A stretch of 64,000 nt of DNA from DATKBT01 sp035546295. GTDB taxonomy: Bacteria; Acidobacteriota; Thermoanaerobaculia; Multivoradales; Multivoraceae. The notes under the pieces are model-generated. The model made no database searches, was not told where the DNA came from, and saw only the letters and a list, made by a program, of their open reading frames with translations. Position 1 is the stretch's first letter. Every line of letters begins with the position of its first letter. The stretch lies in NCBI GenBank assembly GCA_035546295.1, contig DATKBT010000027.1, forward strand, positions 54,732 to 118,731, read 5' to 3'. A program made the position numbers and the translations under genes. Shown here one piece after another: positions 27,750 through 36,912 of this stretch.

Positions 27750-29366
27750 TCAGGGCGACGTCCCGTTGCCGCCCTGCGCCAGCAGGCGGTCGAGCTCTTC
27801 GGGCTGGACCGGCTTCACCAGATGGTGATCGCAGCCGGCCTCTCTCGACCGAGCCCGATCCCGCCGGCTGCCGTAGCCGCTGAGCGCGACCAGCAGCGGT
27901 CGGTCCGCCCGGAAGCGCCGGTGGATCTCGCGAGCGACCTCGAGCCCGTCCATGCCGGGGAGCCCGATGTCGAGCAGCACCACCTCGGGAGGCGCGCGCC
28001 GCACCGCCTCGAGCGCGGCCGGACCGTCGTGGGCCACCGCGACGCGGTGCCCGGAGTGCCTCAGGAACGCCGCCATCGTCTCGGCCACGTCCGGGTCGTC
28101 CTCGACCAGCAGCACCCGACGCCCGGAGCGGGCTCCCCCGCCATTGCTCGCGTCGGGGGCTTCCTCATCTGCGTTGCCCTCCGTCGAAGCGGCTCCCGCG
28201 TCCGGGAAGCGCACGATCACCTCGGTTCCCTTCCCCAGTCCCTCGCTCGTCGCCTCGATCTCGCCGCCGTGCATCCGCACCAGCCTCTGCACCAGGGTGA
28301 GGCCGATGCCGAGCCCCCCTTCCCGCCGGTCGCGGGTGCGATCGGCCTGCACGAAGAGGTCGAAGATCGAGGGCAGGAGATCGGGCTCGATGCCGATGCC
28401 CTCGTCGCGAATGCTGACCACGACCTGGCCGGTCTCCTCGTCGGAGCTCACCGTGACGTCGATCCTCCCCTCCGGTGGGCTGAACTTGGCAGCGTTGGTC
28501 AGGAGGTTGCCGAACACCTGCACCAGACGATCGAGGTCGCCGAGAACACGCATCGGCTCGTCGGGCAGCGTCAGGCTCAACCGGTGGCGCCTCTCGCGCA
28601 GGAGCGCATCGGTGGCGTGGACCGCCTGCCGCACCGCCTCCTGCACGATGACCGGTGAGAAGTCGAGGTTGATCTTCCCGCGGGTGACGCGCGACACGTC
28701 GAGCAGGTCGTCGAGCAGGCGAGCCATCAGCTTCGCCTGGCGGTTGGCGGCTGCGCTCACGTCGACCAGCCGCGGATCGTCCGGAAGCACCGTCTGGACC
28801 ACCGCCAGCGCGTTGGTGATCGCCGAGAGCGGATTGCGCAGCTCGTGCGCGAGCATCGCCAGATACTCGTCCTTGCGCCGCGCCTCCCGCTCGAGCTGCT
28901 CGCGGGCTCGACCGCTCTCCTGCCACAGCTCGTAATAGCGGCTCGCGTGGTCCAGGGCGATCGCGGCCTGGTCGGCGAGGGCGCCGAGCAGGAAGTGCTC
29001 CTCCGGGTCGGGCTGCCGATCACTTCCCCGCCGGTTGACTGCCAGCACGCCCCGGATCCGCTCCTTCTGGATCACGGGCATGGCGAAGAATGTGTCGCCG
29101 GGCTCGGACCCGAGCAGCTCGCGCAGCGCGCCCTGGATCCTCTCGTCGAAAGACGCCGAGAAGCCAGCAGCCCGTTCCCCGTCGATTCCCCGATGTGCCG
29201 CGACCTCGGCGCACCCCTCCTCGTTGCACAGCAGGAGCGCGCAGGTCTCGGCGCCGAGCAGCTCGGCGCAGCGCTCGACCACCAGCCGCAGCACCTCCTC
29301 GTAGTCGAGCGAAGCGGCGATCGCCCGGTTGATCGCGAGCAGCTCGTGCAGACGGCGATCGGTCAA
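27750..29366 (-). CDS. GAF-domain hybrid histidine kinase
   Basis: A 538-residue soluble sensor kinase. A GAF domain (about residues 15-145, ELLGAETCALLL... IRGVLAVNRR) leads into HisKA with the phospho-accepting His174 in MLAHELRNPL, an HATPase_c domain (NLLTNAAKF, DEGIGIEP, GGLGIGLTL) and a C-terminal receiver domain with Asp466 in VVLLDIGLPGMDG and the acidic pair in VEDDPD. There are no membrane segments. Its ATG overlaps the stop of the KaiC-like gene (ATGA), so it is the third gene of a receiver-KaiC-kinase operon. The GAF ligand is unknown. Confidence 0.93.
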   Translation of the reverse strand: MTDRRLHELLAINRAIAASLDYEEVLRLVVERCAELLGAETCALLLCNEEGCAEVAAHRGIDGERAAGFSASFDERIQGALRELLGSEPGDTFFAMPVIQKERIRGVLAVNRRGSDRQPDPEEHFLLGALADQAAIALDHASRYYELWQESGRAREQLEREARRKDEYLAMLAHELRNPLSAITNALAVVQTVLPDDPRLVDVSAAANRQAKLMARLLDDLLDVSRVTRGKINLDFSPVIVQEAVRQAVHATDALLRERRHRLSLTLPDEPMRVLGDLDRLVQVFGNLLTNAAKFSPPEGRIDVTVSSDEETGQVVVSIRDEGIGIEPDLLPSIFDLFVQADRTRDRREGGLGIGLTLVQRLVRMHGGEIEATSEGLGKGTEVIVRFPDAGAASTEGNADEEAPDASNGGGARSGRRVLLVEDDPDVAETMAAFLRHSGHRVAVAHDGPAALEAVRRAPPEVVLLDIGLPGMDGLEVAREIHRRFRADRPLLVALSGYGSRRDRARSREAGCDHHLVKPVQPEELDRLLAQGGNGTSP

Positions 29367-30742
29367 AGTCTCTCTCCGACGAAGACGCCCTCGGTGCTCA
29401 GCCGCAGGGCCTGCCGGCGCCCGACGTGGGAGCTGCCGCGGGTCTTGACGATCCTGATCGAGCGGATCAGCTCCTGGCCCAGGTCCATCGTCAGCAGGAC
29501 GACGTTGTCGCTCATGTTCGAGGCGTCGCGTCCGAGCCGATCAGAGCCGGTCGCATCGTGCGCCGGCGACGCCTTCAGGATCAACAGCGTGGTGATCCCC
29601 CGCCGGGCGACCTCCTGGGTCAGGACGTACAGATACTCGGTGAACCGCCGGGGGTCGAGCGCCGACTTCTCGAGGTCGCCGAGCGCGTCGATCACCAGTC
29701 GGCGCACGCCGTTGTTCTCGAAACGCCGGTACATCTCGCGGACGATGGTGTCGATCTGCAGCTCGACCGGCGCCCGGTAGAGCAGGTCGAGCCGATCGGG
29801 ACCGAGCAGCGACTCGGGATCCCACCCCAGGCTCCTGATCGAGCGCTCGAGCTGGATCGGGCTCTCCTGGAAGTTGACCAGCAGGCCCGGCTCCCCGTCG
29901 ATCACGCCCTGGCGCAGGAAGTGCAGTCCGACCATCGTCTTGCCGGCGCCCGAGGGCCCGGCGATCAGGCTCGTGGTGCCGCGCAGCCAGCCCGACTCGA
30001 TCATGGAATCGAGCCCGCCGATCCCGGTCTGGACACGCTCCGCAACCGGGTCGTAGGCGCTCGGCGCGGCGGGAGCCACCAGGCGAGGGAAGGTCCGCAG
30101 CCCGTTCGCCGTGATCTCGAAGACGTGCTCGCCACCGAGGAAGTCGCTGCCGCGCAGCTTGATGACCTTGAGCAGGCGCTCGTCGCGGGTTCCGCGCTGG
30201 TGCCTCTGCAGCGAGACGATGCCGTCCGCGACCGCGAACTCCGGCAGCGCCGTCACGGACTCCGGGGAGTACTCGCCGATCCACAATCCCAGGGTGTCGT
30301 AGGCGCTCAGCAGCCGCGCCAGCTCGAACACCAGGACGCGCCAGGCGCGGGCGTCGGGAAACAGCTCGCCCACCGCCTTGAACGAGTCGATGACGATGAC
30401 GCCGGGGCGGTACTGCTGAATCAGCCCGGTGAGGTGCGCCAGCAACGCATCGGCATCCTCGCTGAGCACCTCGGCGAGGCTCTCGTAGACGATCTCGTTC
30501 CCGATCCTGCCGAGATCCGCGAACGCGAACTCCTGCAGGTAGTTGACGATCTTGGCCAGCGGCTCGGAGAGGGTCGTGAGGTAGAGCGCCGGCCGATCGC
30601 CCGCGTTGGCGAACACCATCTGCTCGGCGAGCACCGTCTTGCCGCTGCCGGGACCGCCCATCACGATGACGTTCGCATTGCGCGGGAACCCGCCGCCGAG
30701 CACCCGGTCGAGGTCGGGGTCCCCCGAGGTCAACCGCTTCAC
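29363..30742 (-). CDS. KaiC-like double RecA-domain ATPase
   Basis: A 459-residue protein with two KaiC/RadA-type P-loop domains. The first has Walker A GGPGSGKT at residues 29-36 and Walker B VIVIDS near 115-120. The second has GPSGAGKT at 262-269 and RRLVIDAL downstream. The paired catalytic glutamates of KaiC (EE in the FEES-type motif) are altered: TLSEP in domain one and NFQESP in domain two. It is shorter than cyanobacterial KaiC (about 520) and no kaiA/kaiB is nearby, so it is likely a KaiC-related signalling ATPase, not a clock. It overlaps the flanking receiver and kinase genes by four bases each, implying a physical signalling unit. Confidence 0.9.
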   Translation of the reverse strand: MKRLTSGDPDLDRVLGGGFPRNANVIVMGGPGSGKTVLAEQMVFANAGDRPALYLTTLSEPLAKIVNYLQEFAFADLGRIGNEIVYESLAEVLSEDADALLAHLTGLIQQYRPGVIVIDSFKAVGELFPDARAWRVLVFELARLLSAYDTLGLWIGEYSPESVTALPEFAVADGIVSLQRHQRGTRDERLLKVIKLRGSDFLGGEHVFEITANGLRTFPRLVAPAAPSAYDPVAERVQTGIGGLDSMIESGWLRGTTSLIAGPSGAGKTMVGLHFLRQGVIDGEPGLLVNFQESPIQLERSIRSLGWDPESLLGPDRLDLLYRAPVELQIDTIVREMYRRFENNGVRRLVIDALGDLEKSALDPRRFTEYLYVLTQEVARRGITTLLILKASPAHDATGSDRLGRDASNMSDNVVLLTMDLGQELIRSIRIVKTRGSSHVGRRQALRLSTEGVFVGERL

Positions 30743-31152
30743 GGTGGGTGCTCCACGGAGGATCGTCGCGAGTCGAGCAGCCGTCGCACCGAATCGATCA
30801 GGAGGGCGTCGTTCAGGGGCTTGGCCAGGAAGGCGTCGGCGCCGGCCTCGAGAGCGCGCTCCTCGGCGGCCAGCATCGAGAGCACGAGCACGATCGTGTG
30901 GGCCGTGGCCGGATCCGACTTCAGCTCCCGACAGACGCTCAATCCATCCTTGCGGGGCACGAGGATCTCGGTCAGCACGATCTGCGGCTTCAGCTTCTTT
31001 GCGAGCTCGAGCCCAATTTCTCCGTCGTCGGCGAACTCCACGTGGAATCCCGCCTGCTCGAGGAAGAAGCGCTCCAGAGCGCGCACGTGGGGGTCGCGCT
31101 CGACGACCAGGATCAGCGCGCTCCTCTCGGCGGCCGGCTTGGGGGCGCTCAA
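30739..31152 (-). CDS. Stand-alone receiver-domain protein with Glu at the phosphorylation site
   Basis: A 137-residue single receiver domain. The fold is clear: LILVVERDPHVRALERFF, then IVLTEILVPRKDGLSVCREL, then AGADAFLAKPL with the conserved Lys111. However, the phospho-accepting Asp is replaced by Glu62 (VLTEILVP) and the acidic pair is partly changed (VERD). Such a protein could act as a constitutively active-like or phosphorylation-independent receiver. First gene of the operon with the KaiC-like ATPase and hybrid kinase. It has no output domain, so its effect is presumably through protein contact. Confidence 0.88.
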   Translation of the reverse strand: MSAPKPAAERSALILVVERDPHVRALERFFLEQAGFHVEFADDGEIGLELAKKLKPQIVLTEILVPRKDGLSVCRELKSDPATAHTIVLVLSMLAAEERALEAGADAFLAKPLNDALLIDSVRRLLDSRRSSVEHPP

Positions 31153-31381
31153 ATCACGCTCTCCGGCTCTGGTCGACGGTGTCGGTCCGGCGCATCAGGG
31201 CACGGAGTCTATTCACAGGCGACCGAGCCGAGGCCCGACGCCACCGTCGAGATCCGGCGCGACGCGCCGAAGACCCGCCTCCGCAGAGCCTGCGTCGGCT
31301 TCGAGGGGCGCCTGCGCGAAGCGTCACTCGCACCGGCCGCGAGCGCGACGGACCCGGGCGTCGAGGCTTCGAGGTGGCCGC

Positions 31382-33166
31382 TCACGGCACCGCCTCGTGG
31401 AGCTCCACGGTGGTGGAGACGAACGAGGAGACTCGGCTGGCGTCGTCGCGAACGCCGACAGCGACGACGTGGAGGCCCGGGGGCAGCACCAGGTCCATCG
31501 ACAGCACCACCGCCTCCTGATCCGAAGGCGTCTTCCAGTGGAGGCGATAGGCGCGGTGGTCGAAGATCCCCTTCTGGTCGACGGCGTTTCGAGTCGACAC
31601 CTGCACGCTGAGCTGGGCGACGACCTCCCCTTCGCGCGGCAGGAACGTCACCTGCTCGGCCGGGACCAGGACGCGGAGAGGGACCGTCATCATCTTCTTC
31701 TGGGGAGCCGGCTCGACCTCGCCCGCGCCGAGACGAACGCCGAGGGGGTTGTCGACCAGGCCGAGGTAGACGGCGCCCTGCAGGCGCTCTGTCATCTGGA
31801 CGTCGGCGCTCTTGTCCCGGTACCCGCGCCGATGGCGGACCTCCAGGTCGCCTCCGCCCCTCACCCGGACCTCGAGCTCGTGATCGCCGCGATCGCCGCC
31901 GTGGGTGGGCTCGTAAGCCAGCGAGTAGTAGCTCGACATCTCCCGAGCCATGGCCGAGAGCTCGGCGTCGAACTCGTTGCGATTGAAGATCGCCCGGCCG
32001 CCGGTCTCGGCGGCCAGGGTCGACATCCCCTCACGCTCGCTGAGGCGCTTCGCGGTGTCGAACGAGATCGAGCCGCGGTAGCCTCCGCCGCCCGCCTGCT
32101 CGGCGCTGCTCAGGAAACCCGACGACAGGCCCTCGGTCTGCAGCGCGTAGATCGTCACCCGGTTGGCGTTGGCGTGGCGCGTGAGCCGGCGATAGGCCTG
32201 GCTCAGCTCGTCGGAGAGCAGGAACATCGAAGTCTGCTGCTGGATCGGGCAGAGGTCGTTGATGTAGTCCATGAGGTCGGTCCCGGGCGCCCTCTCGAGG
32301 GCATCGCTGACGAAGAGCAGGGTCTTCACCCCGGGGATGCCAGTGAGGAAGCTCGCCGCGCTGGCCAGATGGTCGAGGGTCACTTCGATCCGGTCGCGGG
32401 CCTCCTCCGCGTAGACCTCCACCCGTGGGACAGCGCGCGGCAGGAAGATGTCGCACGCCGCATCGGGGCTGTCACCCTGCGCGACCGACAGCGCCCACTG
32501 CCACAGGTCCTGCAGCTCCCGGATCGCGAGCCGTTTCTCGCTCGCCATGAGGCCGCCACGAGGGAGGGACTCCGAGAGGCGCTCGAGGGCATCCTCCAGC
32601 TCCAGCCAAGTGGAGCCGAACGTGGCCTCGGTCTTGAGGCTCTGGTCCTGGCTGAGGATCAGCACCCGCTCGGGCGGAACCTCCTCCGAGGCCAGGAACT
32701 CGCCGAGGTCCGCGATCGCCCGGCGGCGGCTGTCGGGCTTGAGGTGCTGCTCGTCGAAGTAGATCACCAGGTGGTTGGGCTCGACGGTCGGCGCGGCGGG
32801 GGGGGCCGGCGCGTCCGCCTCGGGCTCGGCGAGTGAGCGTTCGAGGCTGCTCAGGACTGGCTTCTCCTCCTGCACCTCGGCGAAGTAGGAGATCTCCACC
32901 GGCTCGCCGTCCTCCAGCACCTCGAAGTCGTCGGCGGTCAGGCCGCGGACCGGCCGGCCGCGTCCGTCGGTGACCCAGACCTCGACGTTGACCAGCTGCA
33001 CGTCGATGACGTCGACGAACTGGAGATCCGGGGGGAGCCCCTCCTGCGCGGTCTGCTGGCGGCTCGCCTGGCTCGGGCTCGGCTCCTCCTGGGGAATGCC
33101 CGCCGCCGCCATCAGCAGGGCGATCGCCAGGCTCAGCCAGGATGCCGTCTCGATCGTTCTTCTCAT
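31382..33166 (-). CDS. VWFA-related Acidobacterial-domain protein (paralogue B)
   Basis: A 594-residue exported protein. The ATG at 33166 follows GGAGGCGAC; the signal segment is LSLAIALLMAAAGIPQ. It then has VQLVNVEVWVTD...PVRGLTADDFEVLEDG, a VWA-like core starting NHLVIYFDEQHLKPD, whose metal motif is DEQHL and not DxSxS, then GYRDKS and the C-terminal domain (DNPLGVRLGAG to VPLRVLVPAEQVTFLP). Last gene of the five-gene leftward operon, 64 bases after the preceding VWA gene. An upstream open frame to 33508 overlaps that gene and is not used. Function unknown. Confidence 0.88.
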   Translation of the reverse strand: MRRTIETASWLSLAIALLMAAAGIPQEEPSPSQASRQQTAQEGLPPDLQFVDVIDVQLVNVEVWVTDGRGRPVRGLTADDFEVLEDGEPVEISYFAEVQEEKPVLSSLERSLAEPEADAPAPPAAPTVEPNHLVIYFDEQHLKPDSRRRAIADLGEFLASEEVPPERVLILSQDQSLKTEATFGSTWLELEDALERLSESLPRGGLMASEKRLAIRELQDLWQWALSVAQGDSPDAACDIFLPRAVPRVEVYAEEARDRIEVTLDHLASAASFLTGIPGVKTLLFVSDALERAPGTDLMDYINDLCPIQQQTSMFLLSDELSQAYRRLTRHANANRVTIYALQTEGLSSGFLSSAEQAGGGGYRGSISFDTAKRLSEREGMSTLAAETGGRAIFNRNEFDAELSAMAREMSSYYSLAYEPTHGGDRGDHELEVRVRGGGDLEVRHRRGYRDKSADVQMTERLQGAVYLGLVDNPLGVRLGAGEVEPAPQKKMMTVPLRVLVPAEQVTFLPREGEVVAQLSVQVSTRNAVDQKGIFDHRAYRLHWKTPSDQEAVVLSMDLVLPPGLHVVAVGVRDDASRVSSFVSTTVELHEAVP

Positions 33167-33230
33167 GTCGCCTCCATTCGAGCGCTGTCGCACGACCTCG
33201 CCGCGGTCCAACTCAGAGTACACCGGCCTC

Positions 33231-34517
33231 TCACTCGCTGTCGTAGTAGCCGCCGCGCACCCCCACGTCGACTCGGGGCTCGTCGACCCGCACCTCGACC
33301 TGATGCCAGGCGCCGTCGTTCTCGTTCCGGGTCGGGTAGTAGCCGAGCACGTACTGATCGCCCAGCTCGGCGAGCAGCTCGCGAAACGCCGTCGAGGCAT
33401 CCTCGATCCGCTCGATGACGTATTCGCGGCCACCGTTCGAGCGCACTGTCTCCCGCAGGCCCTCGATCTCCCGCCGCTGCTGCGCGTCGTCGCGCCAGAC
33501 CGAGGCAAGCGGTCGATCGAGCTCGGCCCCGAAGGTCGGCCGGATCCAGTAGATGACGCTCTGGACGCGACCGGCCTTCCACTCGACGTCGGCCATCCGC
33601 AGCACGCTGTCGACGTCGAGCCCGTCGCTCAGCAACACGATCACCCGCCGCCCGGGCCGCGCGCCGAGCTCGCTCAGGGCGAAGTAGAGATGGTCGTTGA
33701 TCGCGGTGCTGCCGCTCGGGGTGACCCGGTCCACGACCTCGGCGACGACGGCGGGATCGCCGGTGAAGGTGGTCGCGGCGAGCAGCCGATCGGAGAACAC
33801 GATCACCTTGGCCTCGTCGAGCTCCCCCATCTCCTCGACGAAGGCCCGCGCCCCCGACAGCGCGGCGGCGAGACCCTCCCCCTCCATGCTGAGGCTGGCG
33901 TCGATCAGGAGGACCGCGGTGAGCGGAACGTCGCCTCGCTCGAAGGTCACGAGCACCTGAGGCTCGCGGTCGTCGAGCACCCGGAACCGGTCCGCGTCGA
34001 GGTCGAGCACGCGCTCGCCGTCGCGCGAGACGGTGACGTAGAGCTGCTGCAGCTCGAGGTCGACCTCCTCGTCGATGGTGATCGCACCGGTGGTCCGGGT
34101 CACCGTCGCCCGTGCGCCGCTCGCGCCGGTGACGGTCACCAGGATCACGTGGGAGACGTTCTCCTGTCCCACGTCGACGACGGTGCGGTACGGCGCCTCC
34201 CTCAGCGTCGCCACGAGCACGCCGTCGAGCTCGACCTCGACCTCGGCGACCCGCTCGGCGGAGTCGACCTCGATCCACACTTCGACCGGTCCGAACACCG
34301 GCTCGCCCTCGCGCGGCGTGCGCACGTGGACGTCGGCCGCCTGCGCCGCTTCGACCACGGGAACCCCGAGCACGAAAACGGCCAGCACGAGAACGGCACT
34401 GAGGGGAATGGCACGGAGGAGAATGGGATGGAGGAGAACCCCGAGGAGTGGTCGAAGAACCACGGCGCGAGAGCCTCCCCTGCCGGTGTGCGGAGCCTGA
34501 AGGCTGCGCCAGGTCAT
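33231..34517 (-). CDS. VWA-domain protein with intact MIDAS
   Basis: A 428-residue exported protein whose ATG at 34517 overlaps the preceding stop (ATGA). A long hydrophobic start (LSAVLVLAVFVLGVPVVEAA) acts as signal or anchor. Residues about 60-140 form an Ig-like segment (PVFGPVEVWIEVDSAE), followed by a short VWFA-related leader (LQQLYVTVSRDG...RFRVLDD) and a VWA domain with the complete metal-ion-dependent adhesion site: Asp206-Ser208-Ser210 in LIDASLSM, a Thr in GSTAIND and an Asp in LLSDGLD. It lacks the YRDKS tail domain of the other paralogues and ends just after GGYYDSE. It is the only VWA protein here with a canonical metal site, so it may be the ligand-binding member. Confidence 0.88.
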   Translation of the reverse strand: MTWRSLQAPHTGRGGSRAVVLRPLLGVLLHPILLRAIPLSAVLVLAVFVLGVPVVEAAQAADVHVRTPREGEPVFGPVEVWIEVDSAERVAEVEVELDGVLVATLREAPYRTVVDVGQENVSHVILVTVTGASGARATVTRTTGAITIDEEVDLELQQLYVTVSRDGERVLDLDADRFRVLDDREPQVLVTFERGDVPLTAVLLIDASLSMEGEGLAAALSGARAFVEEMGELDEAKVIVFSDRLLAATTFTGDPAVVAEVVDRVTPSGSTAINDHLYFALSELGARPGRRVIVLLSDGLDVDSVLRMADVEWKAGRVQSVIYWIRPTFGAELDRPLASVWRDDAQQRREIEGLRETVRSNGGREYVIERIEDASTAFRELLAELGDQYVLGYYPTRNENDGAWHQVEVRVDEPRVDVGVRGGYYDSE

Positions 34518-36865
34518 CTCGACCCCCCGCCGGCGCTCGCCGAGAGCGCCTGGCTCAGAAGCGGCAGGCGCGCCGTGGCATAGCGCAGCAGCACGTCGCG
34601 GGAACGGCTGTCGCGCTCCGAGCCCGGGACCCGGTAGCGCAGCCTCGGCGAAGCTCGCTCGGCGGCCTCCGGCAGCCGCAGCACGACCGCGCGAGCGGCG
34701 TCGCGCCGGCCGGCTCGATCGAGCGCGTAAGCGAGCTCGAGGTAGAGCCTCTGCACCCGCGGCAGGCGACCGACTCCCTCGCGCAGCAGCCGCACCGCCT
34801 CCTCGTGCTCCTGCTGGCGCAGCAGGAAGTGACCGAGCTCCTGGTAGGCCACGGCCAGCACCCACTCGGTGGCGCCGTCCCGGATCAGCCGGCGCAGGAT
34901 CTCGGCGGCGTCTTGATGTCGATTCGCACGCGCGAGGCTCATCGCCTGGCGCAGCCTCCCCTCGTCGGAGCGCGGCTGCAGCTCGAGCAGGCGCTCCAGC
35001 ATGGTCAGCGCTTCCCGCTCGAAGCCGTGGCTCTCGAACTGGAAGGCGAGCTCGAGCAGGGCCTCGGGGTTGGCAGGATCGAGCGCGATCGCCTCGCGCA
35101 GGACGACGAGCGCCGAAAAGCGCTGCTGCGCCCGCTCGAGAGCCCGCGCCATCTCGACCAGCGAGAGCGCCGCCATGCTGCTCGCCAGCCCGGACTCGGC
35201 CTCCTCGGCGTAAACCTGGGCGAGAGCCCGGATCCGGCTGCGAGTCGCCTCGAGCAGGAACGGGTCGGCGCCGTCCGCCTCCTGATAGTGATCCTGCACC
35301 TCCAGGTGGAGCACCAGCAGCGGCAGCAGGCACTCGGCGTGATGCTCGAGGAGCTCGCGGGTCACCCGGTTCTGGGCCGCGTCCAGCCGCTTGACGGCGC
35401 GGCGGTTCCCGTCGAGCTCGTCGAGGACCCGAGACTGCAGCGCGAGGAGGCTCTCGAGCGCCTCCTCGCGCCGGCCCAGGGCCAGGCGTCCGAGGGCTTC
35501 GCGGTAGGCCGAGGCGATCGCGGCGACCTCGCCCGCGCCCTCCTCGCCCGTTGCGTCGGCGTCGGCCTGGGTGTCCCGTGCCGCGGGCTCGACGGCACGG
35601 GAGCCCAGAGCCGTCCACGGCAGGGGCCGATCGCTCCGGCCGGGCGGCGCCAGGAAGAACGGCAGCGACACGGTGGCCCGTCCCGCGGGGGTCGTTGCCG
35701 AGATCTCGAGCCGGTGGATTCCCGGCGAGAGACCAGCGCTCTCGCCGAGCGCGGGGAGCTCGATGCTGGCAGGTACGACGTCGTGGCCCTCGTGAGAGGA
35801 GACATCCTGAGAGGCGTCGTCAGAGCCCTCGCCGGGATCCTCGAAACGCACCGCGACGCGCCCTGCGGGACGGCCCTCCAGATCCGCAACGCGTGCCTCG
35901 AGCCGAGCGCCGGCGAGATGACACCCTCGCACCGCGAACGCCTGCGACCGCCCCGCCGAGAGCACCGGCAGCGCCACCGACAGGCTCTCCTGCCGCCAGC
36001 CGGAGCGGGGGCCTTCGCTGGGGCCTTCGCTGGGGCCAACCAGCAGCCACGTGTCGCCGGCGTCCGCGAATCGCGGCGGCGCCAGGAACGGCGGAATGCC
36101 CGCCGCCGACACGCTCTCTCCCGACCGGCCCGCGCTCCCTCCGCCCGCGTCCGGCCCGTCCCCCTCCGATCCTGCCGCGTTCGATCCGCCGGCGCTCCGC
36201 GAACCCGGCACCTCGAGACCCAGGACGCGCAGCGCGAAGTGCTGCGACGACGGCTCCCGCACCAGCACCCTGAGCTGGTACTCGCCGGCAAGCAGCTCGA
36301 GGCGCGCAACGAGCTTCGCGCCGCCGCCCGGCAGCGAGGCGGTCAGCTCCCCGACCCCGAGTCGCACCCACTCAGCGAGGCTCGCCGCGATCTCGCCGCC
36401 GCGGGTCATCGCGTAGGCGTAGAGCTCGAGCCGGATCGACTCGGGAAGCTCGGACCCGTCGCGCGAGGCGACCGCCTCGAGCAGGCTCTGCGCCTCGAGC
36501 TCGACCCAGAAGGTGACCGTCCGCGGCCCGCCGTCCGCGGCGGCGCAGTCGGGGACCGCCAGCGCGGCGACCCGGAGCGCTCCGCTGTCGGCCCCGCCCA
36601 GCAGCAGCGCCGCCACGTCGCCGCGCGGGCCGTTCAGGGGCCGCATTTCGTGCGACCGGATCTCGTGCGGCCGCGCCTGGACCTGTTCGTGACGCGGCTG
36701 CGCACCCTCGACCTGCGCGCCCTCGACCTGCGCGCCCTCGACCTGCGTGATCGCGGCCGCTCGCGGGGCCGCGAGCGCCGCGAGCGGAACGAGCGCCGCG
36801 AACAGCGCCACGAGACCGGCGGCGGCAGGCGATGTCTGGGCGACCCGGCGCGCGCGCGCGGCCAC
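34514..36865 (-). CDS. Exported TPR protein of the VWA operon
   Basis: About 783 residues starting at GTG 36865, 47 bases after the preceding gene. The signal segment (AAGLVALFAALVPLAALAAP) is followed by a short VEGAQ repeat, then about 350 residues of beta-rich sequence of unknown type with a GPSE repeat. The C-terminal half has TPR-like helices (ALVVLREAIALDPANPEALLEL, EREALTMLERLLELQPRSDEGR, AVRLLREGVGRLPRVQRLYLEL). The last codon overlaps the next ATG. The beta-rich middle (LPVLSAGRSQAFAVRGCHLAG) matches no family I recognise. Likely a scaffold for the neighbouring VWA proteins. Confidence 0.8.
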   Translation of the reverse strand: MAARARRVAQTSPAAAGLVALFAALVPLAALAAPRAAAITQVEGAQVEGAQVEGAQPRHEQVQARPHEIRSHEMRPLNGPRGDVAALLLGGADSGALRVAALAVPDCAAADGGPRTVTFWVELEAQSLLEAVASRDGSELPESIRLELYAYAMTRGGEIAASLAEWVRLGVGELTASLPGGGAKLVARLELLAGEYQLRVLVREPSSQHFALRVLGLEVPGSRSAGGSNAAGSEGDGPDAGGGSAGRSGESVSAAGIPPFLAPPRFADAGDTWLLVGPSEGPSEGPRSGWRQESLSVALPVLSAGRSQAFAVRGCHLAGARLEARVADLEGRPAGRVAVRFEDPGEGSDDASQDVSSHEGHDVVPASIELPALGESAGLSPGIHRLEISATTPAGRATVSLPFFLAPPGRSDRPLPWTALGSRAVEPAARDTQADADATGEEGAGEVAAIASAYREALGRLALGRREEALESLLALQSRVLDELDGNRRAVKRLDAAQNRVTRELLEHHAECLLPLLVLHLEVQDHYQEADGADPFLLEATRSRIRALAQVYAEEAESGLASSMAALSLVEMARALERAQQRFSALVVLREAIALDPANPEALLELAFQFESHGFEREALTMLERLLELQPRSDEGRLRQAMSLARANRHQDAAEILRRLIRDGATEWVLAVAYQELGHFLLRQQEHEEAVRLLREGVGRLPRVQRLYLELAYALDRAGRRDAARAVVLRLPEAAERASPRLRYRVPGSERDSRSRDVLLRYATARLPLLSQALSASAGGGSR
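36001..36036 (-). repeat. 12-bp tandem repeat encoding GPSE
   Basis: About three near-perfect copies of a GGGGCCTTCGCT unit lie in this stretch (plus strand), giving the EGPSEGPSEGP segment of the TPR protein. The exact phase of the ends is approximate. Confidence 0.6.
36701..36750 (-). repeat. 15-bp tandem repeat encoding VEGAQ
   Basis: CTCGACCTGCGCGCC (plus strand) occurs about three times, giving the QVEGA repeat just after the signal peptide of the TPR protein. Confidence 0.8.
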
Positions 36866-36912
36866 GAACCGCTCTCGAGCTGCCCCTCTCGCTGGTCGCC
36901 CAGCTCGTCCGC

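Noticed and set aside
29363..30742. A circadian KaiABC clock
   Set aside because: No kaiA or kaiB, altered catalytic glutamates, and neighbours are signalling proteins.
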